Assembly (NCBI GenBank): GCA_012514635.1
Contig: JAAYZX010000033.1
Coordinates: 1-41,132, forward strand
Origin: Actinomycetota bacterium
Lineage (GTDB): Bacteria > Actinomycetota > Thermoleophilia > RBG-16-64-13
DNA: 41,132 nt
Reading direction: 5' to 3'
Position numbers and translations under genes: made by a program. This document shows, piece after piece, positions 26,426-35,777 of this stretch; within the stretch, counting starts at the first letter, position 1; each line of letters begins with the position of its first letter. The notes below the pieces were generated by a model. It had not been told where the DNA came from. It saw only the letters and a program-made list of their open reading frames with translations, and did not search any database.

Positions 26426-29272
26426 CCGAAAGGACCGCGTCGACTTCTGGTATCGCTGATACGCCTGCAGAGCCAATACCGCCTGCAGACGATTGGTCAC
26501 ACCAAGCTTGCGAAACATACGGTTGGTGTGTGTCTTCACGGTCTTCTCGGCGATGAACAGTTTGGCGGCAATCAGCTTATTCGGCAGCCCCAGGCCCACC
26601 ATCTTGAGTATTTCCATTTCCCGATCGGTGAGCTGCTCTACTCTTTCAGCCACAGCCTGCTCCTCTGCGCCCGACGCACGCTCTTCTGCGCGGTGGACCA
26701 CACGGCCGTGCGCGCCTCCTCTGGCTCCGAGTGGCACATCGAGGGGATAGACCGATCCCTCGCTAAGCTCCGCGTAGCGCTTCTGCAGTCGTAGTGACAA
26801 CTTGGGGATTACCATGTTCTGCAGAAATCCTGTCATCCCATACCGAGCGCACAATCCGTATATGGCCAAAGCCACCGGAGCCTCTTGGACCAGGGCATGA
26901 ACGTGACATCCATCCTGTGCCAGTCGTAAGGCCTCCGCCAGAGACGCGCGGGCCATACGTTCCTGTCCTCCGCAGGCTTGGAGCCACCCATCGTACATAC
27001 GTGCCATGGCCAAGACGGATGTCAAACCGTACTTGCGGGCCGGAGCGATTGCCTGAGCCAGGATCTCAGCAGCCGCCTCGTTCTCATGGTTGGCGGCAAG
27101 ATCCATGGCCAACCCGCAGGTAGAGCGGGCCACTTCATAGCTGGATAGGTTATGAACGTGGCAGAGCTCCAGCGCCCTTTCGTGGTGCACGCGGGCCTTC
27201 TGCGGACTCCGGTTTCTTCTGCAGACGTCCCCGAGAAGATCCTCCGCCCACACTTCTGTCTCCACATCTTGGGCTTTCTGCGCTATATCCTTGGCCCGCT
27301 TGGCGTTCTCTATGCCTTCGCGGTATCTCTCCAGACCCAAGTAGACCCCCGCCGCGCAGAGAGAAACCGGTCCCTCCATGAACGTCCAATGACGAGACTT
27401 CACCAGGGCCATGCTGGCCTCGACCCTGAGCAGGGCCTCATGGTAGCGGCCGAGTTGCTGGAGAAGCGTAGCCGATGCATTGAGCGCCGTGGCGTACAGC
27501 TCGTGACCCACTCCACTAGACTTGCGTACGGCCCGCTCCGCCCATTGTGCGCCTGTCTCGTATAGGCCTCTTAGGAAGAAGAGCCGCGCCCGGTACACAT
27601 CAACCCGAGCTTCGAGAGCCCGGCGGACGATCGGTTGGGATTGGGCCAAGGCCACCTCCAATCGCTCCACCGCATCATCCCACCGACAGAGCGCCAGAAG
27701 AACACCCGCCGTGTTGCACAAGACCTCCGCTCGTTGAGCAGGATTGCTGGTGACCCTCTCTGCCTTACCGAGGGAGCCGAGGCTCTCCTCCCAACGACCA
27801 AGCACATATAGACAGAGGGCTTCACCAAGCAGGCTCTGCAGTCTTCCCGTCATCTCCTTTTGCTGTTCAAACAGGCGCGCCGACGCCCTGTAGAGTAAGC
27901 GAGCCCCTTCATAGTCTCCACGTCCCTGTAGAATGCGTCCCCGCACCAAGAGCAGCCAGGGCTCTGTAGCCACCACCTCTTCGGGCAGAAGCTCCAGCCA
28001 CTCCGCCTCCATTGAAGGTGTGGACGCATTCAGTGCTTCCATGGCCAACGTCCGCAATGGTTTCACCGCTGCGTCCACATCACCGATCCGAAGCAACAGA
28101 GAGGCAGCCTCACGATTGAAGCCCGCCGAGCGAAGGTGCGAAGCCGCCGCCCGGCTCAAAGTGCGTGCCGCCTCCGGCGTGGTGCGGGTCATCTCGCGCT
28201 CCGCGTAGGCCCGAACCAGTGGATGCAGTGAAAAGATGTGATGGCCGGACTTCCTGACTAAAAAACCGCGCTCGGCCAACTCTTCGAGCAGAGACTCACC
28301 ACCTTCCGGCAGAAACTCCTCATCCCGCGGGAAACTCACACGAGGGAAGGGCCAAGCTCTCATGAGAAGCTCTGTCACAGAGGATTCAAGGCTGCTGAAC
28401 ACCTCCCTCTCCAGGTACTCGTTGAGGTCGGTGCCCTTGCGAAGCAAAGCCATGATGCCGACCCGCTCTCCCAATCTGCCCAATCGACGCAGCCTCTCAC
28501 CCATCAGCACCAGGGCTACCGGCCACCCTTCGGTCAATCTCCAAACAGCTCGAGCTTCGGCCAAGTCTAGTTTCAACCCCCAAGCCGCAGCGGCCCAGGC
28601 GCGTACCTCAAGCGGAGTGAGCCGCATGCGCCTTCCTTCGAGGTGCAGTCGCCTGCCCTGGGCCAGAAGTTTGCGCATAGACGACATAACAAGTCCCCGC
28701 CTGGAAGCCAGGAGCACCGTCCACCCAGAAGGAAGTGTCTCTATGAACCGCTCTAGGGCGTGCAGAGCCGGGCCACGCTCCGGCAGGAACTGCATCTCGT
28801 CCAGCGCCAGCGTGATCCGCCCGCCACTACCTGGAATCTCGTTACGAGCCAGGTGTGCCGCCACGGCCGCAATTGCATCCGAGCAATCCCGACTTATGTG
28901 GGAAGACGATCCGAGACGTTCCCGCCCTTCCCGGGCAGCGCTGGGATCGATTTGACCCACTGCAGCCAATAGTCCGCGCACGAAAGTTCCCGGCTCGCGA
29001 TCCTCTTCATCCAGAGCGTAGTAGGCGCAGGGCCCCTCATTGTTCTTGAGGAGATCCACCAACAAGGCCGTCTTCCCATAACCAGGCCCCGCTACCACCG
29101 ACACCAAGCCCCCCAACTGCAGCCGGTTCACCGCTTCATTCAGGCGCGGCCGCTTGAGCAGGTAACCCTGCCACGGAAGCGTCAGCTTGGCAGCAAGTTG
29201 GTCGGTCTGACCCGAAAGCCCCGAGAAGTGGACTTCTTCCGACACGTTGCCACCTATCTCCTTAGACGACAT
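26411..29272 (-). CDS. Large ATP-binding LuxR-family regulator (LAL/MalT type)
   Basis: A 953-residue STAND-type regulator. It has an N-terminal NTPase with Walker A AGPGYGKTA (about 61-70) and a Walker B-like ITLALDEMQFL. A winged-helix/arm region follows, then a long TPR-like helical array (about 380-830), and last a C-terminal LuxR HTH (about 885-945; LTDREMEILKMVGLGLPNK, EKTVKTHTNRMFRKLGV). MalT-like proteins oligomerise on binding an inducer and ATP. The inducer and targets are unknown. ATG 29272 is used; GTG 29245 has a better-placed ribosome-binding sequence. Confidence 0.93.
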   Translation of the reverse strand: MSSKEIGGNVSEEVHFSGLSGQTDQLAAKLTLPWQGYLLKRPRLNEAVNRLQLGGLVSVVAGPGYGKTALLVDLLKNNEGPCAYYALDEEDREPGTFVRGLLAAVGQIDPSAAREGRERLGSSSHISRDCSDAIAAVAAHLARNEIPGSGGRITLALDEMQFLPERGPALHALERFIETLPSGWTVLLASRRGLVMSSMRKLLAQGRRLHLEGRRMRLTPLEVRAWAAAAWGLKLDLAEARAVWRLTEGWPVALVLMGERLRRLGRLGERVGIMALLRKGTDLNEYLEREVFSSLESSVTELLMRAWPFPRVSFPRDEEFLPEGGESLLEELAERGFLVRKSGHHIFSLHPLVRAYAEREMTRTTPEAARTLSRAAASHLRSAGFNREAASLLLRIGDVDAAVKPLRTLAMEALNASTPSMEAEWLELLPEEVVATEPWLLLVRGRILQGRGDYEGARLLYRASARLFEQQKEMTGRLQSLLGEALCLYVLGRWEESLGSLGKAERVTSNPAQRAEVLCNTAGVLLALCRWDDAVERLEVALAQSQPIVRRALEARVDVYRARLFFLRGLYETGAQWAERAVRKSSGVGHELYATALNASATLLQQLGRYHEALLRVEASMALVKSRHWTFMEGPVSLCAAGVYLGLERYREGIENAKRAKDIAQKAQDVETEVWAEDLLGDVCRRNRSPQKARVHHERALELCHVHNLSSYEVARSTCGLAMDLAANHENEAAAEILAQAIAPARKYGLTSVLAMARMYDGWLQACGGQERMARASLAEALRLAQDGCHVHALVQEAPVALAIYGLCARYGMTGFLQNMVIPKLSLRLQKRYAELSEGSVYPLDVPLGARGGAHGRVVHRAEERASGAEEQAVAERVEQLTDREMEILKMVGLGLPNKLIAAKLFIAEKTVKTHTNRMFRKLGVTNRLQAVLALQAYQRYQKSTRSFRSHLR

Positions 29273-29328
29273 CGCAGACCGAGCATCTCCTCAACAACTG
29301 AAACCGCACTCCGCTGGTTCCCGTGCCC

Positions 29329-29358
29329 GGTGGCGGCGGCCGGCCGGCCGCCGCCACC
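29329..29358. terminator. Perfect 30-nt G+C palindrome after ssb
   Basis: A perfect palindrome with 15-bp arms (GGTGGCGGCGGCCGG and its reverse complement) sits between the ssb stop and the LuxR-type gene start. It probably terminates ssb transcription without a U-run; it could also be a binding site. Confidence 0.6.
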
Positions 29359-29365
29359 ACAGATT

Positions 29366-29653
29366 CTATAGATACTCCAGCCGACGCGCCACCACAGATA
29401 CGGCACGCCGTTCCTCTCCGTCCTTCTCGTAGACATCTTGACGTAACGCACCCTCCACGGCCACCCTACGCCCTTTGCCCAGATGCTCGGCCGCAGCATC
29501 TGCCTGAGTATTCCAGGCCTTGATCCGGAAAAAATCTGCCTCCTCCGCCGACCTGTCCACCGCCAAGATGAAGCTGCACACCCTTGATCCTCCGGTAACC
29601 TCCTTCATATCCACATCGGTCGCCATCCGTCCTACCAACTGCACGCAGTTCAC
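29366..29653 (-). CDS. ssb: Short single-stranded DNA-binding protein
   Basis: A 95-residue OB-fold protein of the SSB family. NCVQLVGRM is the N-terminal strand, then FILAVDRS, ADFFRIKAWNTQADAAAEHLGKG and VEGALRQDVYEKDG, matching the family core. It stops at the end of the OB fold and lacks the acidic C-terminal tail used to recruit repair proteins, so it is either a second, specialised SSB or one working without partners. GTG 29653 has GGGAGG about four bases upstream. Confidence 0.9.
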   Translation of the reverse strand: MNCVQLVGRMATDVDMKEVTGGSRVCSFILAVDRSAEEADFFRIKAWNTQADAAAEHLGKGRRVAVEGALRQDVYEKDGEERRAVSVVARRLEYL

Positions 29654-29801
29654 AACCCCTCCCTGTCCCTTTTCACGCTCCTCCCGGCGACAACAGGCCC
29701 CGGTGACGCCAAGCTTACGGCAGGGTCCAGGGAAGGCATATAGGACTTAGGTTGGATTTTGCACATGAGGCCAAAGTCCCATGGGCTGCAGCCGCCGGGG
29801 T

Positions 29802-29828
29802 TTGACACATGGCTTCCCCGGCTATCAT
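29802..29828 (+). promoter_or_regulatory. Candidate sigma-70-type promoter for the OsmC-fragment/flavoprotein unit
   Basis: TTGACA (29802-29807) and TATCAT (29823-29828) are separated by 15 bases, slightly short. Transcription would start near 29835, about 30 bases before the TTG at 29865. The rest of 29654-29864 shows no gene. Confidence 0.4.
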
Positions 29829-29864
29829 GCACTCGTAAGCCCAGCCACACGGGAGCACTCATCC

Positions 29865-30077
29865 TTGGACATTCTAGATCTTCACCTTCCGCCGGGATTC
29901 CCGGAAAAATATCGCAATGCCGTTGTCCGCACCGTCAACCCATGTGCGATGAAGAAGCATCTACTCGCGCCCCCGGAAATATCCGTGGTCACTACGTTGG
30001 CCGGACAACCGGCCGATACAACTCTGCCGGCGCTGGGGCCGGACTCATCCGCCGCCCCCGGCGCCACCTTAGAATAG
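29865..30077 (+). CDS. Small protein resembling the OsmC/Ohr C-terminus
   Basis: About 70 residues from TTG 29865 (GGGAG nine bases upstream). LDLHLPPGFPEKYRNAVVRTVN followed by PCAMKKHLLAPPEISVV resembles the last 45 or so residues of OsmC-family thiol peroxidases, including the second conserved cysteine (CAMKKH). The N-terminal part with the peroxidatic cysteine is absent in every frame upstream, so this is a fragment, a decayed gene or a small derived protein. Its stop lies inside the Shine-Dalgarno of the next gene. Confidence 0.4.
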   Translation: MDILDLHLPPGFPEKYRNAVVRTVNPCAMKKHLLAPPEISVVTTLAGQPADTTLPALGPDSSAAPGATLE

Positions 30078-30085
30078 GAGGGTTC

Positions 30086-31537
30086 GTGACAGCTACTAAA
30101 CTCGTCATCATAGGGGGAGATGCGGCGGGCATGAGCGCCGCCGCTCAGGCCCGCCGTAGTGCCCCGAATATGGAGATCGTCGTCTTCGAGCGGTCGCCGT
30201 ATGTATCGTACGCCGCCTGAGGCATCCCTTTCTACGTCGGCCGTGTCGTCGACGACATCAACAGTCTCGTCCTGCGCTCCGCCGAAGAGCACGGTAAGCA
30301 GGGCATACAGGTCAAACTCCTACACGAGGCCACGAGCATCGACCCGACCGGGCGCCGCGTGGCCTTCCGCAGGCTCAACGATGACGTCGGGCGCACAGAG
30401 GTATCGCCTGCCGCATCTGCCTCCTCAACAGCGGACGCCGTCGAGGAAGGCTGGGAATCATTCGACCATCTACTTCTGGCCATGGGTGGCACTCCTATGC
30501 GGCCGAATCTGCCCGACCTCGACGCCTACGGCGTCTTCGGGGTGGGCACGCTCCAGGAAGCCCAGAGATTGCGCCACTTCGTTGATGAGGAACGTCCGCA
30601 ACACGCCGTAGTGGTGGGCGCGGGGTACGTAGGTCTGGAAATGGCCGAAGCCCTGCTGCGCTGCGGACTGCAAGTGACGCTGGTCGGCCGCTCGCCTGAA
30701 GTCATGCGTACATTGGACCCGGAGATCGGTACGCTGGTAACCCAGGCGGTTCGGAATCTGGGCATCGATACCCGCCTCTCCGAAGAGATGACGGCGCTTG
30801 AGACCATAGCCCTGGACTCTTCAGCAGGCACCGGGTCCGCGTCCGGCTTCACCCGTCGCGTCAAGGCTGTGGTTACCACCGTCGACACCATTCCCGCCGA
30901 CATAGTGGTTCTGGGCCTCGGCACCCGCCCCAACTCCGACCTGGCCCGCGAGGCCGGCCTGGAACTCGGGCAAAGAGGGTCGGTCAAGGTGGACCGCACA
31001 CAGCGCACGAGCGTAGAGGGTATATGGGCGGCCGGCGACTGCGCTGAGACCTTCAATCTGGTCAGCGAGGCCCCCGACTGGGTACCGCTGGCCACAGTAG
31101 CCAACAAAGCGGGCAGAACGGCCGGTCAGAACATCGCGGGCGCAAACATCACTTTTCCCGGCTGCTTGGGCACCGCCATCACCAAGATTGGCGAAGTGGA
31201 GGTCGGACGAACCGGCCTGCAGGTCGCAAACATCGAAAAACTGGGCCTCGATTACGCTGCCATCCAGATCGATGCCATGACCCGCTCCCATTACTGCCCC
31301 GACAAAGCTCCTATCACCATCCGCCTCCTGGGCGAGAAGAGCAGTGGGCGACTGCTGGGTGGACAGATCGTGGGTGGGCCCGGCGCAGGCAAGCGCATCG
31401 ATACCGTAGCCACTGCCCTACACGCACACATGACCGTGGAAGACATGTTGGATTTGGACCTGGCCTATGCGCCACCGTTCGCTCCTGTGTGGGAACCCAT
31501 GTTGATCGCTGTACGTATACTCGCCGGGAAGCTATAG
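30086..31537 (+). CDS. CoA-disulfide reductase/NADH oxidase-like flavoprotein, predicted selenoprotein
   Basis: A 483-residue FAD/NAD(P)-dependent pyridine nucleotide-disulfide oxidoreductase. It shows an FAD motif IIGGDAAGMSAA (8-19), an in-frame TGA at codon 45, an NAD-binding motif VVGAGYVGLEMAE (about 177-189), WAAGDCAE (about 313-320) and a C-terminal dimerisation domain ending in YAPPFAPVWEP. Residues before the TGA read VSYAA and those after it GIPFYVG. Related CoADR/Nox enzymes have SYxxCGLPYYVG here, so TGA sits exactly at the single active-site cysteine. A 439-codon intact frame follows. GTG 30086 has AGGAGGG at 30076-30082. Decay by a nonsense mutation is the alternative but is unlikely given the exact site and the second case in FTR. 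Confidence 0.88.
30218..30245 (+). other. In-frame UGA (Sec) and candidate bacterial SECIS in the flavoprotein gene
   Basis: UGA at 30218-30220 is followed by UACG (30233-30236), loop UCGGC (30237-30241) and CGUG (30242-30245). The loop guanines start 18 bases after UGA, as expected for a bacterial SECIS. A competing stem UGUCG/CGACA lies just downstream (30244-30257). Confidence 0.55.
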
Positions 31538-31684
31538 CAGCGAACGAAGGAGCGCTCGACAGTAGAGGCCTTCGTGCCGCTGCGATCGCTGCGGTGTCAT
31601 TGTGGCCAACATGATGCCGTTGCGGCCGGCGCCGAACGCACACGAGTTCGCAACACGAGTTGCGCAGATCTTGGGATTGAGGAG

Positions 31685-31718
31685 GGCCCCTGGGGAGCTA
31701 AAATGTCCCCCAGGGGCC
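31685..31718. terminator. Bidirectional hairpin between convergent genes
   Basis: GGCCCCTGGGG (31685-31695) and CCCCAGGGGCC (31708-31718) form an 11-bp perfect stem. It overlaps the 3' end of the minus-strand DUF1828-like gene, whose stop is in the loop, and follows the plus-strand flavoprotein gene, so it can terminate both. Confidence 0.7.
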
Positions 31719-32177
31719 GGAGTCACCCTCGCCGTGCCTTTGCGACAGCTGCACCAGCGCGTCCTTGTACTTGGAGTGGCGAAGACCAATGATCTCGATA
31801 ATCGTCTGCACAAATTGCGGCAGAGTTTCCGTCAACTCTTCCACCGACGTCTCCAAATGCACGGCTCCGTTCCCCATTCCCATACCCGCCACCTCACGAA
31901 CCGCGTGGAACACCGTGCGGCTGAGAATGGAGTCGACGGCCAGATCCTGGCCCTGACTCTCTAGGTACTTCACCAGGCTCCCGCCGTCGGTGGCGCGAAC
32001 ACGGTTGCCGTCGGATTTCAGGAACAGCAGCACGGGCCCCTTGCCCGGATACGTGAATACCGTGGGGCCTACAAGGGCACAGGGCTCAGTCAACCTCGCC
32101 GCCGCGTCTTTGTCGCCTGCAACGAGAAGCATGACCTCGGAGATATCGAGCTGCCGGTACTTAGAACTTCCGCCCAT
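31698..32177 (-). CDS. DUF1828-like protein
   Basis: A 159-residue soluble protein. A central segment (LLFLKSDGNRVRATDGGSLVKYLESQG) resembles DUF1828, where a D-G-G turn follows two strands; the rest is helical. No function is assigned to the family, which is often found near mobile or defence genes. The identification rests on pattern memory and is moderate. Its stop is in the loop of the terminator hairpin. Confidence 0.5.
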   Translation of the reverse strand: MGGSSKYRQLDISEVMLLVAGDKDAAARLTEPCALVGPTVFTYPGKGPVLLFLKSDGNRVRATDGGSLVKYLESQGQDLAVDSILSRTVFHAVREVAGMGMGNGAVHLETSVEELTETLPQFVQTIIEIIGLRHSKYKDALVQLSQRHGEGDSGPWGTF

Positions 32178-32531
32178 CTGCCGCCCAAATCCTTAACAAG
32201 ACCTTAACAAGACTTTGTGGGGACCGTTTCAAACATGATCCACTGTATTATAACGATACAGCAGATCGTAAAGTCATGTTGCCGGGAACTGAGGCGTCGG
32301 TCCCCGAAGTCGGCAGGCCACCCCCGCAGAACCGAAGCCGCGGTGGTCGAGGCCATAGGACTCGTCACCGTCCAAGCGTGCGCACGGGCGTGGGGCGAAC
32401 GGGAGATGACTACGTCCTCGAGGTGGAGAGCACACAGGGGCAGGAACCTCGGCACCGACGGGCTCGTCGCACTTGCGCAACCCATGAACAACGTACGCGT
32501 GCGAACTCGTTGCACGGGGAAGAAGGAGGCC
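32178..32531. other. Intergenic region before the SIMPL lipoprotein gene
   Basis: It contains a tandem 11-bp repeat CTTAACAAGAC (32192-32202 and 32203-32213) and an operator-like dyad at 32243-32261. Open frames run through 32260-32530, but none has family similarity. An extended start for the SIMPL protein at 32484 is possible. Confidence 0.4.
32243..32261. promoter_or_regulatory. Operator-like palindrome
   Basis: CTGTAT and ATACAG flank a 7-base spacer (TATAACG) as a perfect dyad. The centre contains -10-like TATTAT/TATAAC sequences, so a bound repressor would block a promoter reading toward the SIMPL gene or back to the DUF1828-like gene. Confidence 0.45.
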
Positions 32532-33344
32532 ATGTACGCTTTCTTGACACGTCTTCGTGATGCTCGGCACTGGGGCCGCCTACCGGCCGTGATCCCAGTG
32601 GCCGTACTGGCCTTGGTGCTTGCGGGTTCGCTGACCGGGTGCACGGCGACGTCCGCCTCCACCCAGAACACCGGTTCCCCGCAGACCTCCTCCGGCACGG
32701 ACGGCTCCCCCACGCTCATCGACACCATCACCGTCAACGGCACCGGCAACGCCTTCGCCGCCCCCGACAGGGCCGAGATCAATGTGGGCATCCAGACGCA
32801 GGCAGCAACCGCCGCTGAGGCGCTCACCACCAACTCGCGTGATGTGGAGGGGCTCATCGCCCGGCTGAAAACAGAAGGAGTGCCCGCGGAAGACATCCGC
32901 ACCAGCAACCTGAATCTCTGGCCAATCCACACGTACGATCCTCAGACCGGGCAACAGTCAGTCCAATTTTATCAGGCCGACAACACGGTGATGATCACGG
33001 TCACCGACGTGGACATCCTGGGCGAGGTGCTCGGGGCTGCGGCGGAAGCAGGGGGCAACTTCATCTCGGGGCTCCAGATGAGCCTGAGTGATGATACCGA
33101 AGCATCGAGCGAAGCCTTGGCCGCCGCCATGGCCAAGGCCAAGACCAAGGCCGAAGCCCTGGCGACCGCGGCGGGCGTGAAGCTGGGGGACGTGATCGCG
33201 GTGCGCGAGTCCACTGTGTCGCCCGTCCCTCTCTACTACGAGGGGAGGGCCAACGATGGGGATCTGGCCGCGAACGTCCCGGTGAGTGCCGGACAGCTAC
33301 AGATCGGCTCTTCCGTGGATGTGACGTTCCGCATCGTTCGCTGA
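32532..33344 (+). CDS. SIMPL-domain lipoprotein
   Basis: A 270-residue secreted lipoprotein. The hydrophobic signal ends at the lipobox SLTGC (Cys37). A SIMPL (DUF541) domain follows: ITVNGTGNAFAAPDRAEINVGIQ, ARLKTEGVPAEDIRTSNLNL, a tyrosine-rich strand and the Ala/Lys-rich helix AAAMAKAKTKAEALATAAGV. Family members are periplasmic or cell-surface proteins of unclear role (oxidative-stress or signalling links are described). ATG 32532 lies only two bases after AAGGAGG, so ATG 32484 in frame remains possible. It is convergent with the MacB-like gene. Confidence 0.85.
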   Translation: MYAFLTRLRDARHWGRLPAVIPVAVLALVLAGSLTGCTATSASTQNTGSPQTSSGTDGSPTLIDTITVNGTGNAFAAPDRAEINVGIQTQAATAAEALTTNSRDVEGLIARLKTEGVPAEDIRTSNLNLWPIHTYDPQTGQQSVQFYQADNTVMITVTDVDILGEVLGAAAEAGGNFISGLQMSLSDDTEASSEALAAAMAKAKTKAEALATAAGVKLGDVIAVRESTVSPVPLYYEGRANDGDLAANVPVSAGQLQIGSSVDVTFRIVR

Positions 33345-33410
33345 CGCGAATCACAAGTGCGAGTCGGACGGCCCAAGAGTCTTCCCACACCTCTTCTTGC
33401 CACCCGCCTC

Positions 33411-35777
33411 CTACTCCGTACGCAGCGCCTCCACCGGGTCCTTCTTGGCCGCCATGCGGGCGGGGATGGCCCCACCAATGAGGGTGAGCACCACGCTCAC
33501 CGCCACCAGCAGAGCGGCATAGAGGACGGGCAGCTTGGCCACACCCGCCAGATCGGTCATATCCTTGATGATGATGTTAGTGGGGATGGTGAGCAGGTAA
33601 CCGATGGCGATGCCCAGCAGTCCGGAGCAGGTACCAATGATGAAGGTCTCGGCCGTGAATACGCGGGTGATGTCCTTCTTCCTCGCGCCCAGGGCGCGCA
33701 GCACCCCGATCTCCTTGGTGCGCTCCAGCACGGAGATGTAGGTCATGATACCGATCATGATGAGCGATACCACCAGGGAGATGGCCGCAAAGGCCACCAG
33801 TACGATGGTGATGCCGTCCATGATGCCTCCGGTCATTTCGGTGACGGTGGAGGCCAGATCGGTATAGACGACGGTGTCCTCCTCGGCCCGGCCCACATTG
33901 TAGGCGCCGAGGTAATCCAGGACGGCATCCTTGCTCTCGAAATCCGCAGGATAGAGAAAGACCATGTAGGGCACCGGGTCGCCGCCCAGGTAGGCCAACG
34001 TGGCCCGCTTGGTCTCTGCGTCCATGGGCTGCATGGTGATGACGTTGTTGTCTGCGCCCCGCTGGGCCTGCACGATGGCCGAATCAGCGGCTTCCTCGCA
34101 TACGCGGTCCACAAGGCGTTCGCTGTAGGCGATGCCCTGTCCCACCAGGCCCACCGTCACTCCAGATTTGAGGCGCAGGATGCCGCTGATGCGCAGAGGG
34201 ATGCTCCTCTCCGATTCGTACATGGCAGCGTAATCGGCACCGGGGACAAAAGTGCCGGCATCAGTGGTGATGTAGAAATCGTCGTTGCTCACCAGCTTGA
34301 GCTCCGTGCCCACGATACCTTCGAAGGGGATGCTTTCGACGCCGTCCACATCGAATCCCAGGTTGGCAAGTACGCCCTGATCGATCCGGTTTTTGTGATC
34401 GATCACCAGCACCAGATCGGTGTCTTCCTGCGGATACGCGCCGGCCAGCAGCTCGTAGTTTTCCGGCAGGTAGGAGGCAGAACTCCCGTCCAAGGCCTCC
34501 GGGTATGAGGTCAGCCCGGCCCCACTCATGCTGGACATGTTCGCCGCGGAACCCGTGTTCTCGGCGGAGGCGGTAGAGCCCACCGCGATGGTGACGGGCA
34601 TGATACCGTTATCCGTGCGCCGCAGCAGGTTGAGCCCCACCATACGTAGGTACCCCAGCCCGTTGCAGATCTCCGGATCGACCGCTTTCACGTAATCCAC
34701 GTACTCCTGGGTAATGACGTTGACGTGAGTGATGGTATGCTCGGCCGGATTGTAGGGAAAGACCGCCGACGCGTCCGAGTACTCCAGTTGGCCGGTCATG
34801 AGAGAGGACATCTCGCCCCGCATCTCCTCCATGCTCTCTGCGTCCACATTCATAGAGCTGGGGGCGATCATGACCGGGAACTCGGCGAGCGCCTCATTTT
34901 GGAAATCGTTAACCTTATCCCGGAAACCGCTGGAGAGGGCGAGAATGAGGGCGATGCCGACGATGCCTATGCTGGCGGCAAACGCCGTGAGCGCCGTTCT
35001 CCACTTCTTGGTGGCGATGTTCCGGCCGGAGAGGTTGAGCGCGGTGAGAAAGCTCATGCCCGTCTTCTTGGGCTGATAACCGGCCTCCCTGCTCTCGGCC
35101 TCCCTCTGATTGGTGTCCGCGATCACGCGGCCGTCCCGGAACCGCACGATACGATCGGCATACCTATCCGCCACCTCGGCGTCATGGGTCACCATGACCA
35201 CCAGCTTATCCCCGGCCACTTCCTTGATGAGATCCAGCACCTGTGTGCCGGTGGCCGAATCCAGGGCGCCGGTAGGCTCATCAGCCAGGATGATGTCCGG
35301 GTCATTGGCCAAGGCGCGCGCGATGGCCACGCGCTGCATCTCCCCACCCGACAGCTGCGTAGGGTTCTTGTGGATCTGATCCTTAAGGCCCACCTTCTCC
35401 AGCACCTCAACGGCCTTGCGGCGTTTGGCACCGGCCGGCACTCCGTTCAGGGTGAGGGCCATCTCCACGTTTTCCACGATGCTCAGGTGGGTGATGAGGT
35501 TGTAGCTCTGAAAGATAAAGCCCACACTGTTATTCCGGTAGGCGTCCCACTCCTTGTCGGCGAAGCCCTTGGTAGATTCACCGTTGATGATGAGATCGCC
35601 GCTGTCGTATGCGTCCAGTCCGCCCACGACGTTGAGGAAAGTAGTCTTGCCCGACCCGCTGGGGCCGAGGATGGCAACAAACTCACCCCGATGGAAGTCC
35701 AGGCTCACATCATCCAGGGCTACCTGCTTGAAATCACCGGTGACGTAGCTCTTGGTGATGTTCCGTATCTGCAGCAT
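33411..35777 (-). CDS. MacB-like ABC transporter, ATPase-permease fusion
   Basis: A 788-residue fusion. An N-terminal LolD/MacB-type ATPase has Walker A GPSGSGKT (38-45), signature LSGGE (142-146) and Walker [10 protein letters not shown] (162-170). A linker is followed by TM1 (about 255-280), a large extracytoplasmic MacB-PCD-like domain (about 285-640) and three further helices of the FtsX type ([19 protein letters not shown]-like coupling segment, then the C-terminal helices). Such mechanotransmission transporters move antimicrobials, peptides or lipoproteins, or signal to envelope enzymes. The SIMPL lipoprotein next door is convergent, so linkage is only suggestive. Confidence 0.93.
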   Translation of the reverse strand: MLQIRNITKSYVTGDFKQVALDDVSLDFHRGEFVAILGPSGSGKTTFLNVVGGLDAYDSGDLIINGESTKGFADKEWDAYRNNSVGFIFQSYNLITHLSIVENVEMALTLNGVPAGAKRRKAVEVLEKVGLKDQIHKNPTQLSGGEMQRVAIARALANDPDIILADEPTGALDSATGTQVLDLIKEVAGDKLVVMVTHDAEVADRYADRIVRFRDGRVIADTNQREAESREAGYQPKKTGMSFLTALNLSGRNIATKKWRTALTAFAASIGIVGIALILALSSGFRDKVNDFQNEALAEFPVMIAPSSMNVDAESMEEMRGEMSSLMTGQLEYSDASAVFPYNPAEHTITHVNVITQEYVDYVKAVDPEICNGLGYLRMVGLNLLRRTDNGIMPVTIAVGSTASAENTGSAANMSSMSGAGLTSYPEALDGSSASYLPENYELLAGAYPQEDTDLVLVIDHKNRIDQGVLANLGFDVDGVESIPFEGIVGTELKLVSNDDFYITTDAGTFVPGADYAAMYESERSIPLRISGILRLKSGVTVGLVGQGIAYSERLVDRVCEEAADSAIVQAQRGADNNVITMQPMDAETKRATLAYLGGDPVPYMVFLYPADFESKDAVLDYLGAYNVGRAEEDTVVYTDLASTVTEMTGGIMDGITIVLVAFAAISLVVSLIMIGIMTYISVLERTKEIGVLRALGARKKDITRVFTAETFIIGTCSGLLGIAIGYLLTIPTNIIIKDMTDLAGVAKLPVLYAALLVAVSVVLTLIGGAIPARMAAKKDPVEALRTE

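Noticed and set aside
30159-31537. Flavoprotein gene as two separate genes or a pseudogene split at 30218
   Set aside because: FAD-binding and downstream domains are in the same frame, with no other lesion, and the TGA is at the active-site cysteine.
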